A program made the position numbers and the translations under genes. Below the pieces are notes generated by a model. The model was not told the DNA's origin. It saw nothing but the letters and a program-made list of their open reading frames with translations, and made no database searches. 23,018 nucleotides of DNA from CALBZH01 sp964538515. GTDB taxonomy: Bacteria; Desulfobacterota; Syntrophobacteria; Syntrophobacterales; Syntrophobacteraceae. The stretch covers positions 1-23,018 of the forward strand of contig CAZIEW010000083.1 of assembly GCA_964538515.1 (NCBI GenBank), written 5' to 3'. Below, in pieces: positions 1 to 8,456 of the stretch; the first letter of the stretch is position 1, and each line of letters starts with the position of its first letter.

Positions 1-1
1 C

Positions 2-592
2 GAGGCCATGCGGCGTCTCAAGCCTGGCGATCAACTGGGCGTGCGCGGCCCCTTTGGAACCGCATGGCCCGTTTCGCGGGCCTACAGCAAGGATGTGGTC
101 ATCGTGGCGGGCGGCATCGGCCTGGCCCCGCTGCGCCCGGCCATCTACCAGATTCTCGCCGAGCGCGACCGGTTCGGAAAAGTCGTCCTGCTCTACGGCG
201 CGCGAACGCAGGAAGACATCCTCTATCCGAATGAACTCAAACGCTGGGGCGGGCGTTTCGACCTCGACGTCTATGTGACCGTGGACCGCTCCACGACCAA
301 CTGGCGGGGCAACGTGGGCGTGGTGACCACGCTCGTGCGCAAGGCCCCGTTCGATCCCTTCGAGACCGTGGCGATGATCTGCGGCCCCGAGATCATGATG
401 CGCTACACCGTGCAGGAACTGAGCAAGCGCGGCGTGAGCGACCAGAACATCTTTATTTCGCTGGAACGCAACATGAAGTGCGGCGTGGGCCAGTGCGGCC
501 ATTGCCAGTGCGGACCGCTGTTCATCTGCAAGGATGGCCCCGTGTTCCGCTACGCCGATATCCAGACCATCTTCGGTCAGCGGGAGTTGTGA
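2..592 (+). CDS. hydG: [NiFe] hydrogenase gamma (FAD/NAD(P)-binding) subunit, 5' partial
   Basis: This is the C-terminal part of the diaphorase subunit of a soluble Group 3b-type hydrogenase, which moves electrons between NAD(P)H and the Fe-S chain of the hydrogenase. The frame is open to the left edge, so the first visible ATG at 8 is probably internal and most of the FAD-binding domain lies outside the window. Seen in the sequence: the nucleotide-binding stretch VAGGIGLAPLRPAI, a later CGPEIMM motif, and a C-terminal Cys cluster of form Cx4Cx2Cx7C (MKCGVGQCGHCQC...) expected to hold a [2Fe-2S] cluster. It ends 4 bp before the small-subunit ATG, so the two are probably translationally coupled. 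Family and gene order (gamma, delta, alpha) match archaeal and bacterial sulfhydrogenase operons; the Fe-S beta subunit would be expected just upstream. Third codon positions are strongly G/C. Confidence 0.88.
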   Translation, partial: EAMRRLKPGDQLGVRGPFGTAWPVSRAYSKDVVIVAGGIGLAPLRPAIYQILAERDRFGKVVLLYGARTQEDILYPNELKRWGGRFDLDVYVTVDRSTTNWRGNVGVVTTLVRKAPFDPFETVAMICGPEIMMRYTVQELSKRGVSDQNIFISLERNMKCGVGQCGHCQCGPLFICKDGPVFRYADIQTIFGQREL

Positions 593-596
593 CGCG

Positions 597-1361
597 ATGA
601 AGGCCTCGAAAAAACCCAGACTTGCCGTGTGGAAATTCGCGTCGTGCGACGGCTGCCAGCTCAGCCTGCTCGATTGCGAAGATGAACTGCTCGACGTGGC
701 CGGCGCGATCGAAATCGCCAATTTCCCCGAAGCCTCGCGCGCCGTCATGCGCGGCCCCTATGACGTCTCGCTCGTGGAAGGCTCGATCACCACGCCCCAC
801 GACGCCGAGCGCATCCACAAGGTGCGCCGCGTCTCGAAACTGCTCGTCGCCATCGGCTCCTGCGCCACGGCGGGGGGCATCCAGGCGCTGCGCAATTTCA
901 AGGACGTGCGCGAATTCACGAGTTACGTCTATGCGCATCCCGATTATATCGAAACCCTCTCGCGCTCCACGCCCATCGCCGACCATGTGTTCGTGGACTT
1001 TGAACTGCGCGGCTGCCCGGTCAACAAGAGCCAGATCCTCGAGGCGCTCGCAGCCTGGCTGCAGGGACGAAAGCCGGACATCCCGCGCACCAGCGTCTGC
1101 ATCGAGTGCAAACGCGAGCGGACGATCTGCATCATGGTTGCCCGGCGTGTGCCCTGCTTGGGCCCCGTTACCCAATCCGGCTGTGGGGCTCTCTGTCCCC
1201 GTTTCGGCCGAGGGTGCTACGGTTGCTTTGGTCCGAAGGAAACCCCGAACGTCACTTCACTGAGGAGCCTCATGGAAGACCTTGGTGTGGACCGTGATGA
1301 AATTCGCCGGGCTTTTAGAGCCTTCAATGCCTATGCGGAAGGATTTCGCGAGGAGGGCTAA
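597..1361 (+). CDS. hydD: [NiFe] hydrogenase small (delta) subunit
   Basis: 254-residue small subunit that carries Fe-S clusters and passes electrons between the NiFe site and the gamma subunit. The ATG at 597 was chosen because it lies 4 bp after the upstream stop and the protein then begins just before the conserved WKFASCDGCQ. Proximal-cluster cysteines are visible at C17 and C20 (CxxC), C89 (GSC) and C140 (RGCP). A second Cys-rich block, beginning with CIEC at 168-171 and continuing to CYGCFGPKE, should bind the further cluster(s). It resembles the NADH:ubiquinone oxidoreductase 20 kDa family. No Tat signal is present, in keeping with a cytoplasmic enzyme. Oddity: codon use changes near 1137. 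By my count about 85% of third positions are G/C in the preceding 80 codons and about 60% in the last 75, while the protein stays collinear with the family. Confidence 0.9.
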   Translation: MKASKKPRLAVWKFASCDGCQLSLLDCEDELLDVAGAIEIANFPEASRAVMRGPYDVSLVEGSITTPHDAERIHKVRRVSKLLVAIGSCATAGGIQALRNFKDVREFTSYVYAHPDYIETLSRSTPIADHVFVDFELRGCPVNKSQILEALAAWLQGRKPDIPRTSVCIECKRERTICIMVARRVPCLGPVTQSGCGALCPRFGRGCYGCFGPKETPNVTSLRSLMEDLGVDRDEIRRAFRAFNAYAEGFREEG

Positions 1362-1365
1362 ACGC

Positions 1366-2649
1366 TTGAAGGGGAAAGACAAAGCAATTCAAGTGGAGTG
1401 CCTGGCCCGAATTGAAGGGGAAGCAGGACTCCGTGTGACCGTTCGTGACGGGAAGATCGTTTCCCCCCAGGTTCCCGTGCTCGAGCCGCCCAGACTCTTT
1501 GAAGCCTTCCTCAAGGGACGCAGCTACGTGGAAGTCCCGGACATCACGGCGCGCATCTGCGGGATTTGTCCGGTGGCCCACCAGTTGACCGCCGTGCAGG
1601 CCATCGAGAACGCTTTTTCCATCGATGTGGACCGCTCCATCCAAGCGTTGCGCGACATGCTCTACTGCGGGGAATGGATTGCAAGTCACAGCTTGCACGT
1701 CTTTCTGCTGCACGGGCCCGATTTCCTGGGATACGCCGACGGACTCCGGATGGCCAAGGACCACCCCGAAACAGTTCGTCGGGGCCTTGAGCTGAAAAAG
1801 ATCGGCAATGAACTGGTCACTCTGATCGGAGGAAGAGAAGTCCACCCGGTGAACGTGCGAATCGGCGGCTTTTACCGTTTGCCGGAGTTGCGCGATCTAA
1901 GGCAAATGGAGGACAAGCTCAAGGGAGCGCTCGAAGGCGCGGTGGAAGCGGTTCGGTGGGCGTCGAAACTGCCATTTCCGGATTACGACCGGGATTACGA
2001 ATTCGTTGCTCTGCAGGTCGATGGCGCCTACCCCTTGTACCGAGGCGAAATCGTCTCCAGCTCAGGATTGCGGCTCGTAGCGGACCACTACGAAGCAGTC
2101 TTCGTCGAAGCTCAGAGTCCCCACTCGCATGCGCTTCACTCCAAAATCAGGGGGTGCGGTTCCTCCGCCGGAGAACCCCTCGCGCCTTTCAACCTCAATC
2201 GAGACTCTCTACCCCCCTCGCGAGGGAAGCGTCCGAAATGGAGGGATTGGCCACTTCATGTCAGAATATCTTCCAAAGCATTGTCGTCCGGCGCATCGAA
2301 ATCGTGCCGGCCTGCGAAAGGACCCCGGGGCTCATCGAGACCTACGAGCCCCCCCGATCCCCCGGTGTCGCAATCGCGCCCATGGCAGGCAGGGGATCCG
2401 GCTGCTCGGAAGCCCCAAGGGGGCCTGCTCTACCACCAATACGCTTTGGACGAGAACGGCATCGTCCGCGAGGCGAACATCATCCCCCCCACCGACCGAA
2501 ATTGGTCTTCCATGGAGCAAGACCCTGCCAATTTAGTGACAAGAAACGTCAACACGGATGACTCTGAACTGAAAAGGCTATGTGAGCAGGCCATTCGAAG
2601 CGATGATCCCTGCATCTCCTGCGCGGCACACGTATTGGACATCTCGTAG
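1366..2649 (+). CDS. hydA: [NiFe] hydrogenase large (alpha) subunit, with two compensating frameshifts
   Basis: Catalytic NiFe subunit. The most likely start is TTG 1366: AGGAGGG at 1351-1357 lies 8 nt upstream and the protein then opens just before VECLARIEGEAGL. ATGs at 1327 and 1333 and an open frame from 1282 overlap the small subunit and look less likely. The first NiFe motif RICGICPVAH has its cysteines at residues 65 and 68. The last is DPCISCAAH, followed by five residues (VLDIS) that may be the endopeptidase-cleaved tail. Between about 2212 and 2423 the main frame has no stop but is not hydrogenase-like; the family-like sequence (REASEMEGLA, QSIVVRRIEIV, GCSEAPRG) is read one frame over. 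Entry is explained by one missing C in the C6 run at 2212-2217, and exit by one extra G in the G5 run at 2419-2423. The conserved RGRGSYxVGPLAR region also looks altered (RGCGSSAGEPLAP). This is either sequencing error or a decaying gene. Confidence 0.82.
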   Translation: MKGKDKAIQVECLARIEGEAGLRVTVRDGKIVSPQVPVLEPPRLFEAFLKGRSYVEVPDITARICGICPVAHQLTAVQAIENAFSIDVDRSIQALRDMLYCGEWIASHSLHVFLLHGPDFLGYADGLRMAKDHPETVRRGLELKKIGNELVTLIGGREVHPVNVRIGGFYRLPELRDLRQMEDKLKGALEGAVEAVRWASKLPFPDYDRDYEFVALQVDGAYPLYRGEIVSSSGLRLVADHYEAVFVEAQSPHSHALHSKIRGCGSSAGEPLAPFNLNRDSLPPSRGKRPKWRDWPLHVRISSKALSSGASKSCRPAKGPRGSSRPTSPPDPPVSQSRPWQAGDPAARKPQGGLLYHQYALDENGIVREANIIPPTDRNWSSMEQDPANLVTRNVNTDDSELKRLCEQAIRSDDPCISCAAHVLDIS

Positions 2650-2739
2650 GGATCCTTTAGTCTTCATGAATTTCGCACGTTTTTTGAATGCGACTATTGT
2701 TTTCAAGCAATCCTTGACGTCAACCGACGGGGAGAAGGT

Positions 2740-2766
2740 GGTGTCTCCCCGCTTCACGGAGACACC
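2740..2766. other. Inverted repeat between hydrogenase and pilY1
   Basis: Perfect 9-bp arms, GGTGTCTCC at 2740-2748 and GGAGACACC at 2758-2766, with a 9-nt loop. It lies 91 bp after the hydrogenase stop in the 291-bp gap before pilY1. No T-run follows, so a classical intrinsic terminator is not supported; a transcript-end hairpin or protein-binding dyad is possible. I see no other convincing element in the gap apart from the pilY1 ribosome binding site GGAGGA at 2931-2936. Confidence 0.35.
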
Positions 2767-2940
2767 CGCCCGCAACCCGTTGTTCGAGGACATGAGGATA
2801 CGGTGATTCCTGGCAGCAAGCACCGCGGTATCCATCTTCGCTGGTGTCGGAATCCAGGAAAGAGGGAATTGATCCCACGCACCCGATAGCCTTCTTGGCT
2901 GGGCCGCCAAAGAACCCCCTGAGCCATTAGGGAGGACGAC

Positions 2941-5900
2941 ATGAAAAGAACTGCATTGGTTTGTGTTCTACTGGGCTTACTCTTTCTCATCCCGACTCGA
3001 GAGCTCGCCAGCTCCAATGAATGCACGGCCCCTCCCTTTGTCACCACGGGTGCCTCCCCCCTCGTCATGATGGTCCTGGAGCGGGACCACAGGCTGTATT
3101 ACGAAGCCTATAACGACGCTTCGGACCTCGATGAAGACGGATTGCTCGACGTCGGCTACAAGCACGCCATCGACTATTCGGGCTATTTCGATTCGAACAA
3201 GTGCTACAATTATGATTACACGTCGGGCACCTTCATTGCGACCCGACTGACCGCTGACAAGTACTGCGGTGGGGGCACCGGAACCTGCACCGGCAGCGGT
3301 GTCTGTGGCGAATGGGCCGGAAACTTCCTCAACTGGCTCTCCATGTCGCGGATGGACGTGCTGCGAAAGGTCCTCTATGGCGGACATCGCTCCACCGATA
3401 CCACCACCAGCACCGTTCTCGAGGGGGTTTACATTCCCCAGGACGCCCACAGCTGGGGGAAAGAATACAAGGCCAGCGACACCCGCCAGCTGACGCCTTT
3501 TACGCAGCCCACCAGCGGCCAGCAGCACCTCTTCTGCATGACCAGCACGGAGGCAAACCAGCCCCACAAGATCCGAGTCGACAAAAGCGATTCCGGCAGA
3601 ATCTGGGACTGGGCCAGCAAGGAGCGACCCGTTTGCAACGACCGAACCGGCGTGCTGGACTTCACCGTGCGGGTCAAGGTCTGTGATGACACCAATGGCA
3701 CCGACTGGCTGGAGGGCAACTGCAGCAAATACGGCACGACCACGACGGACTACAAGCCCACCGGGATTCTGCAGAAATACGCCCAAGGAAACGGCAAGAA
3801 GCAGTGCTCCAAGACCTGGGTGACCTGTGACACAGCCCCGGAGAACTACTCCTGCACTGCTGCGGACGGCGTATGCATCGATGGCTCACAGCTTTACATC
3901 GGCCTCCTCACCGGGTCCTATACGAGTAATCTCGATGGAGGCGTTCTGCGGAAGAACCTGGGATCCATGTCGGATGAAATCGACTTGGACACCGGCGTTT
4001 TCAAGGCCCCGAGCGCCACTCAAGGCGGCATCATCAAGACCATCGACGGCCTGAAAACAGTAGGGTTTGATTACGGATCCCACTCATACGCCCGCTCTGC
4101 TCCCGGTTATTGTGACTGGATCACAACCCGGCCCATCCAGAACGGCGAATGTGTGATGTGGGGAAACCCGATCGGGGAGATGATGTATGAGACCCTTCGC
4201 TATCTCGGAGGGAAAGGCTCCTCGACAACCGATTTCACCAATGGAATCGCGACGGAGGACACTTTCGGCTTGTCGCTTCCCAGACCCGGCTGGGGCGTTT
4301 ACGGGTCGGGCAACAAACCCTATCAAGTCTTTCCGGAATGCTCAAAGCCATTCATGTTGGTCATCAGCGACGTGAACACGAACTACGACTCCGACCACGT
4401 AACAGGAAAGTATTCTGGCTTCGGGGCCGCATTTTCTGGAGATCTGAACATCCAGGCCGAAACGCTCGCCAACAAGATTGGGACCAACGAATCCGTTGCT
4501 GGAGGCAACTGGTTCATCGGCCAGAGCGCATCGAACGATTTCACCTGCACCGCCAAATCGATTACCAATCTGGGCTCCATCCGAGGACTCTGTCCAGAAG
4601 AGCCCACCAAGCAGGGAAGCTTTTACCCCGCTTCTGCCGCGTTGTACGGCAAAACCCTTGTCCATGGAGACGTCAGCAGTCTGCCGGACGTGACCACCAT
4701 GGCCGTCGCGCTCTCCTCCTCCGTTCCGGATATCAACATCAAGGTGGGAAATCAGAACGTTCGCATTGTGCCGACGGGGAAATCGGTGAGCGGCGGTTAC
4801 AGCCTGACAACCAACTGCTACAACAGATGTCCCGGGGTCAAGGCGGACACCAGTGCTGACGGCAAGGGTTTGGAGCTCACCAAGGATGGGCCTTGTCAGG
4901 ACGATGCCTATTGCCCGTCGAACCAGATCGTCGATTTTTACGTTGAGAACATCACCTATGACTCAAACAAAAATGTGACGGACGCGACGTTTCGAATCAA
5001 CTTCGAAGACGTGGAGCAAGGGGCGGACCATGACATGGACGCCATCGTGTACTACAGGGTCGAAGCGGTGGGTACCAACCAGCTCCGTGTGTCGGTCTAT
5101 TGCCCTGCCGCCGCCGGGTCGATCGACCAAGTGCTCGGGTTCGCGATTTCCGGGACAACTCAGGATGGTCTGTATCTGGTGGTGAGAGATTACGACGCGA
5201 ATTCTGCGCCACCCGAGGTCGCCAAGCTGCCGAAGGGGACCGCGGCAGCCCCCTGGACTCATACCTTCACCGTCTCAGGAACCGCCGCAGGCATCCTGAA
5301 AGACCCCCTCTGGTATGCGGCCAAGTACGGCAGCTTCACGGACATCAACGGCAATAAGCTCCCCGACTTGAAAAGCGAGTGGGACAAGAGCGGCGAGGGG
5401 ACCCCCGACAATTATTTCTACGTCACCAACCCGTTGCACCTTTACGAGCAGCTCGACAAGGCCTTCGCGTCGATCATGGGCCGCGTCGGCAGCGCGGGGG
5501 CCGTTGCAACGGTGACGCAGCAGGTGATGGGTCAAGACGTCATCGTCCGGGGAGCCTTCACCTCCTACGAAGACGATCCCTCGACTCTGCTCTGGAGAGG
5601 ACACCTCGAGGCCTACTGGCCGTTTGGAGGATGTGCTTCTTACACCCTCCCGGAGGCGTGCAAGGCCGTTTCCGGCTGCAGCTGGCTGGACGCGGATCCC
5701 GTGACTCCGGCAACGCCGCCGGCTGTCACTCCTGATCCGGCGCCTCCCTCTTGCGCGCCGGCCTGCTCCGACGCGGCGTACCAGAGCCAAGCTGCTTGCC
5801 AGGCCAAGACCGGCTGCTCGTGGCACAATGAGCAGTGCACCGCCACAGCGAGCCTGTTTTCCACCTGCACGGACTACGGGACCAAATCCACTTGCGAATC

Positions 5901-8394
5901 GAACAATTCCTGCGCCTGGAAGACCACCGACCGTTGCTCGGGAATGATGTACAGTTTCCAGAGACCCGAGAACGCCGCGCGGTTCTGCCACGAGCATCAT
6001 GACCACTGCTGGGAGGCGGAGGATTACATGCCAAGTGCCAGCAGCAGGACCATTTTCACGCTCCTCAGGGGAACTCAAAAATCCTTCACCAGCACCAACA
6101 TCTGCACGGAAGCAGACGCGTTGGGGCTCACCGGGGACGGCGACTTCGCGCTGACCGATTGCGGCGATCTCGTGAGCTGGGTTCGCGGCAGTGACGGCTG
6201 GGCCAAGGGAAGGGATCGTTCGAACTGGGTTCTCGGCGACATCGTGTACTCCACCCCGGTGGTGGTCCAGGCTCCATCCTTGGGAAGCCTGCCTGCTGAC
6301 GCGGCCGCGGCTACCTGTACGGGCTCCTGCCTCACTTCCTGCGAAGCTGGCACGGACTGCGCCAAGCAATGCTTCTATTGCTACCGCGAGCTACAGAAAC
6401 ACCGGAAGAAGATGATTTATGTGGGCGCCAACGATGGCATGCTCCATGCCTTCGTTGCCGGGATCTGGTGGCAGGATCCAAACCCTGATTTCGATGCCGA
6501 CGGGGATGGCACCAAGGACGAAAGCCACTGGATCTACGATCCCAACGAGCCGAATTCAAGCTGCGACGGGCTGAACTGCGACGGCAAGGAGCAGATCGGA
6601 ATCGAGACCTGGGCTTACATCCCGAGCAACCTGCTCTCAAAGTTGAAAGAGCTCGCCCGCCCCACGTACGGAACCGACAGCTGCCCCCATCGCTTCATGG
6701 TCGATCTTTCTCCCCAGGCCTGGGATGTGTTCATCGATCCCGATGGCGATCCCAGCGGCACTGGCGCGAACAGACAATGGCGGACGGTTCTCATCGGAGG
6801 CGAGCGGGAAGGGGGCGATACCTATTTTGCCCTTGACGTCACGGATCCCGATAATCCCAAAGTCCTGTGGGAGTTCCCAACCCTCCGCAACATGGTTCGC
6901 GTTTTCGAGTACGGAGGCAACCTCCAAGCGGAGCTGCCATACAGCAACAAGACGATCTACGAAAGCATCAAAGCGCTGCCCTCGACGTGGTCGGTCCCCT
7001 ATGTCGGCAGACTGAACATCCCGAGCACCGTGAAGTTCCTGACCGCGGATCCGATTCCCGCCTGGGCTCCGGGCAACCCGTCTCCGACGTTGAGGGAGCG
7101 AGGGGGACCTGATTCCGCCGCCATTGACAAGCTCAGCGGCTGGTTTGCCGTGATCGGTGGCGGACCGAGGCTCTTCAAGCTCGATGATCTTCCGGCTTCC
7201 TTGACTCTGGAGCAGAAGCTTGCTGCCATGCGGCCAAACCTGCTCATGATCGACATCGAAAAGGGTGTGAACATCTTCCAGTATCACTGGCCGTTGCTTC
7301 AGGGCCTGATGCCCACCCGATGGCCCGATCAACAGACCTCAACCGGCAGCTATGTCCCCTATTCCATGACCAATCCTCTCGTTCTCGACCTCTGGGACGA
7401 AACTGGATCCGTCGGAAGCGACGGATTTCTGGACCACATCTACCTGGGAGACATCAATGGGTATTTCTACGGTCTGAAATTCAATATGGAAACGGGGCCG
7501 ACCAAAGGGCTTGAGATGGACGTCTGGCCAACCAAGCCCATTAGTGCGGCCAATGTGAATGACGACATTTTCAGATCCGACACCCAGCCCATCGGGGTCC
7601 AGGCCGCCGCTGCTTTCGACCCGCAGCACAATGTGCGGTTGTACTTGGGCACCGGCAAGTATGACAACATTTATGGCCCCAAGAGTGACAAGACCGACAA
7701 GGAGCCCATGTCCTTCTACTCAAAAACCGAGAGTTTGATAAAACCCACCATCGAGCCCGGCGGGAGTGTCAGCAAGCTATCGGATAGTCCGACCGTATTC
7801 AGTGCCACCGCCAATGCAAAGGGTGAAGGCTCGACGGGGTACACCATGAACAGTTTCGGCATGGAAGTGCATTTCCATTGCGATTCAACGACGTACCAAA
7901 CGGGGTGTACCTGGGTCAAATCGGACAAAACCCCCGACACGTGCGTCAATTCCGGCACCCCCTGCTGGAGCTGCATTTATGACTTCACGCACCCCGGTGA
8001 GCGCGTGGTGGACTCGGCGCTTGTGGCGGGAGGCATGGTCACATTCACCACCTTCGTGCCGACCAGCGATCCCTGTGCTTCGGGCGGGTATGCCTATATC
8101 TACATCCTGGATTACATGTGCGGCCCAATGACCACGGATCCTTTCAGAAACGCCGGGTTCACCGACAAGGGGGCCTTCGCCAACGTGAGCAAGACGTCCG
8201 ATTACGGCAAGATGACCCAGGGTACCCAGACCGTCGGCTATGGAGCCATGTTGGGGCCGGGGATGCCGAGCCGACCGGTTCTCGATTCCTCCGGTGAGTA
8301 CATGTTCGTGCAGACCAGCGATGGGGTTATTCACCGGATCAAGGTGGAGCTGGGCATGAAGCCCATGGAATTGAAAGGCTGGAAAGAAGAGTAA
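2941..8394 (+). CDS. pilY1: PilY1-like type IV pilus tip/assembly protein
   Basis: 1817-residue exported protein; PilY1 homologues act at the tip of type IV pili in adhesion, pilus assembly and calcium-controlled retraction. The ATG at 2941 follows GGAGGA and opens with a signal peptide (MKRTALVCVLLGLLFLIP..., cut near residue 25). The N-terminal part has family-typical stretches (YYEAYNDASDLDEDG, NFLNWLSMSRMDVLRKVL) and a FMLVISD strand near 471-477, as in VWA-type PilY1, but I see no MIDAS DxSxS where it would be expected (PLVMMVLERDH). The C-terminal third (about 1150-1817) carries PilY1 beta-propeller motifs, MIYVGANDGMLHAF and VLIGGEREGGDTYFALDVTD. Acidic loops of calcium-binding form occur at 62-70 (DLDEDGLLD) and 1183-1193 (DFDADGDGTKD). 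Three Cys-rich repeats near 898-1000 (ACxAxxGCSW-like) form an insertion. No minor pilin or other pil gene is in the window, so it stands alone here. Confidence 0.88.
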   Translation: MKRTALVCVLLGLLFLIPTRELASSNECTAPPFVTTGASPLVMMVLERDHRLYYEAYNDASDLDEDGLLDVGYKHAIDYSGYFDSNKCYNYDYTSGTFIATRLTADKYCGGGTGTCTGSGVCGEWAGNFLNWLSMSRMDVLRKVLYGGHRSTDTTTSTVLEGVYIPQDAHSWGKEYKASDTRQLTPFTQPTSGQQHLFCMTSTEANQPHKIRVDKSDSGRIWDWASKERPVCNDRTGVLDFTVRVKVCDDTNGTDWLEGNCSKYGTTTTDYKPTGILQKYAQGNGKKQCSKTWVTCDTAPENYSCTAADGVCIDGSQLYIGLLTGSYTSNLDGGVLRKNLGSMSDEIDLDTGVFKAPSATQGGIIKTIDGLKTVGFDYGSHSYARSAPGYCDWITTRPIQNGECVMWGNPIGEMMYETLRYLGGKGSSTTDFTNGIATEDTFGLSLPRPGWGVYGSGNKPYQVFPECSKPFMLVISDVNTNYDSDHVTGKYSGFGAAFSGDLNIQAETLANKIGTNESVAGGNWFIGQSASNDFTCTAKSITNLGSIRGLCPEEPTKQGSFYPASAALYGKTLVHGDVSSLPDVTTMAVALSSSVPDINIKVGNQNVRIVPTGKSVSGGYSLTTNCYNRCPGVKADTSADGKGLELTKDGPCQDDAYCPSNQIVDFYVENITYDSNKNVTDATFRINFEDVEQGADHDMDAIVYYRVEAVGTNQLRVSVYCPAAAGSIDQVLGFAISGTTQDGLYLVVRDYDANSAPPEVAKLPKGTAAAPWTHTFTVSGTAAGILKDPLWYAAKYGSFTDINGNKLPDLKSEWDKSGEGTPDNYFYVTNPLHLYEQLDKAFASIMGRVGSAGAVATVTQQVMGQDVIVRGAFTSYEDDPSTLLWRGHLEAYWPFGGCASYTLPEACKAVSGCSWLDADPVTPATPPAVTPDPAPPSCAPACSDAAYQSQAACQAKTGCSWHNEQCTATASLFSTCTDYGTKSTCESNNSCAWKTTDRCSGMMYSFQRPENAARFCHEHHDHCWEAEDYMPSASSRTIFTLLRGTQKSFTSTNICTEADALGLTGDGDFALTDCGDLVSWVRGSDGWAKGRDRSNWVLGDIVYSTPVVVQAPSLGSLPADAAAATCTGSCLTSCEAGTDCAKQCFYCYRELQKHRKKMIYVGANDGMLHAFVAGIWWQDPNPDFDADGDGTKDESHWIYDPNEPNSSCDGLNCDGKEQIGIETWAYIPSNLLSKLKELARPTYGTDSCPHRFMVDLSPQAWDVFIDPDGDPSGTGANRQWRTVLIGGEREGGDTYFALDVTDPDNPKVLWEFPTLRNMVRVFEYGGNLQAELPYSNKTIYESIKALPSTWSVPYVGRLNIPSTVKFLTADPIPAWAPGNPSPTLRERGGPDSAAIDKLSGWFAVIGGGPRLFKLDDLPASLTLEQKLAAMRPNLLMIDIEKGVNIFQYHWPLLQGLMPTRWPDQQTSTGSYVPYSMTNPLVLDLWDETGSVGSDGFLDHIYLGDINGYFYGLKFNMETGPTKGLEMDVWPTKPISAANVNDDIFRSDTQPIGVQAAAAFDPQHNVRLYLGTGKYDNIYGPKSDKTDKEPMSFYSKTESLIKPTIEPGGSVSKLSDSPTVFSATANAKGEGSTGYTMNSFGMEVHFHCDSTTYQTGCTWVKSDKTPDTCVNSGTPCWSCIYDFTHPGERVVDSALVAGGMVTFTTFVPTSDPCASGGYAYIYILDYMCGPMTTDPFRNAGFTDKGAFANVSKTSDYGKMTQGTQTVGYGAMLGPGMPSRPVLDSSGEYMFVQTSDGVIHRIKVELGMKPMELKGWKEE

Positions 8395-8404
8395 CACCTG
8401 ACTG

Positions 8405-8454
8405 GGCTGTGCTCTCGTAGAGAAGACCTCGCTACGAGAGCACAGCCTTTCTTT
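8405..8454 (+). terminator. Intrinsic terminator after pilY1
   Basis: Perfect 16-bp stem, 8405-8420 pairing with 8432-8447 (GGCTGTGCTCTCGTAG and its complement), an 11-nt loop, then TTTCTTT at 8448-8454. It starts 10 bp after the pilY1 stop and ends 2 bp before the stop of the convergent MFS gene, so it may also slow transcription from that side, though there is no T-run on that strand. Confidence 0.88.
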
Positions 8455-8456
8455 GC

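Noticed and set aside
522..1175. Minus-strand open frame (217 codons) over the small subunit
   Set aside because: Antisense to conserved hydrogenase motifs and stops where the codon use changes; a compositional artefact of high GC3.
5275..6369. Minus-strand open frame (364 codons) inside pilY1
   Set aside because: Shadow of the pilY1 coding frame in GC-rich DNA; Arg/Gly/Ala-rich with no motif.
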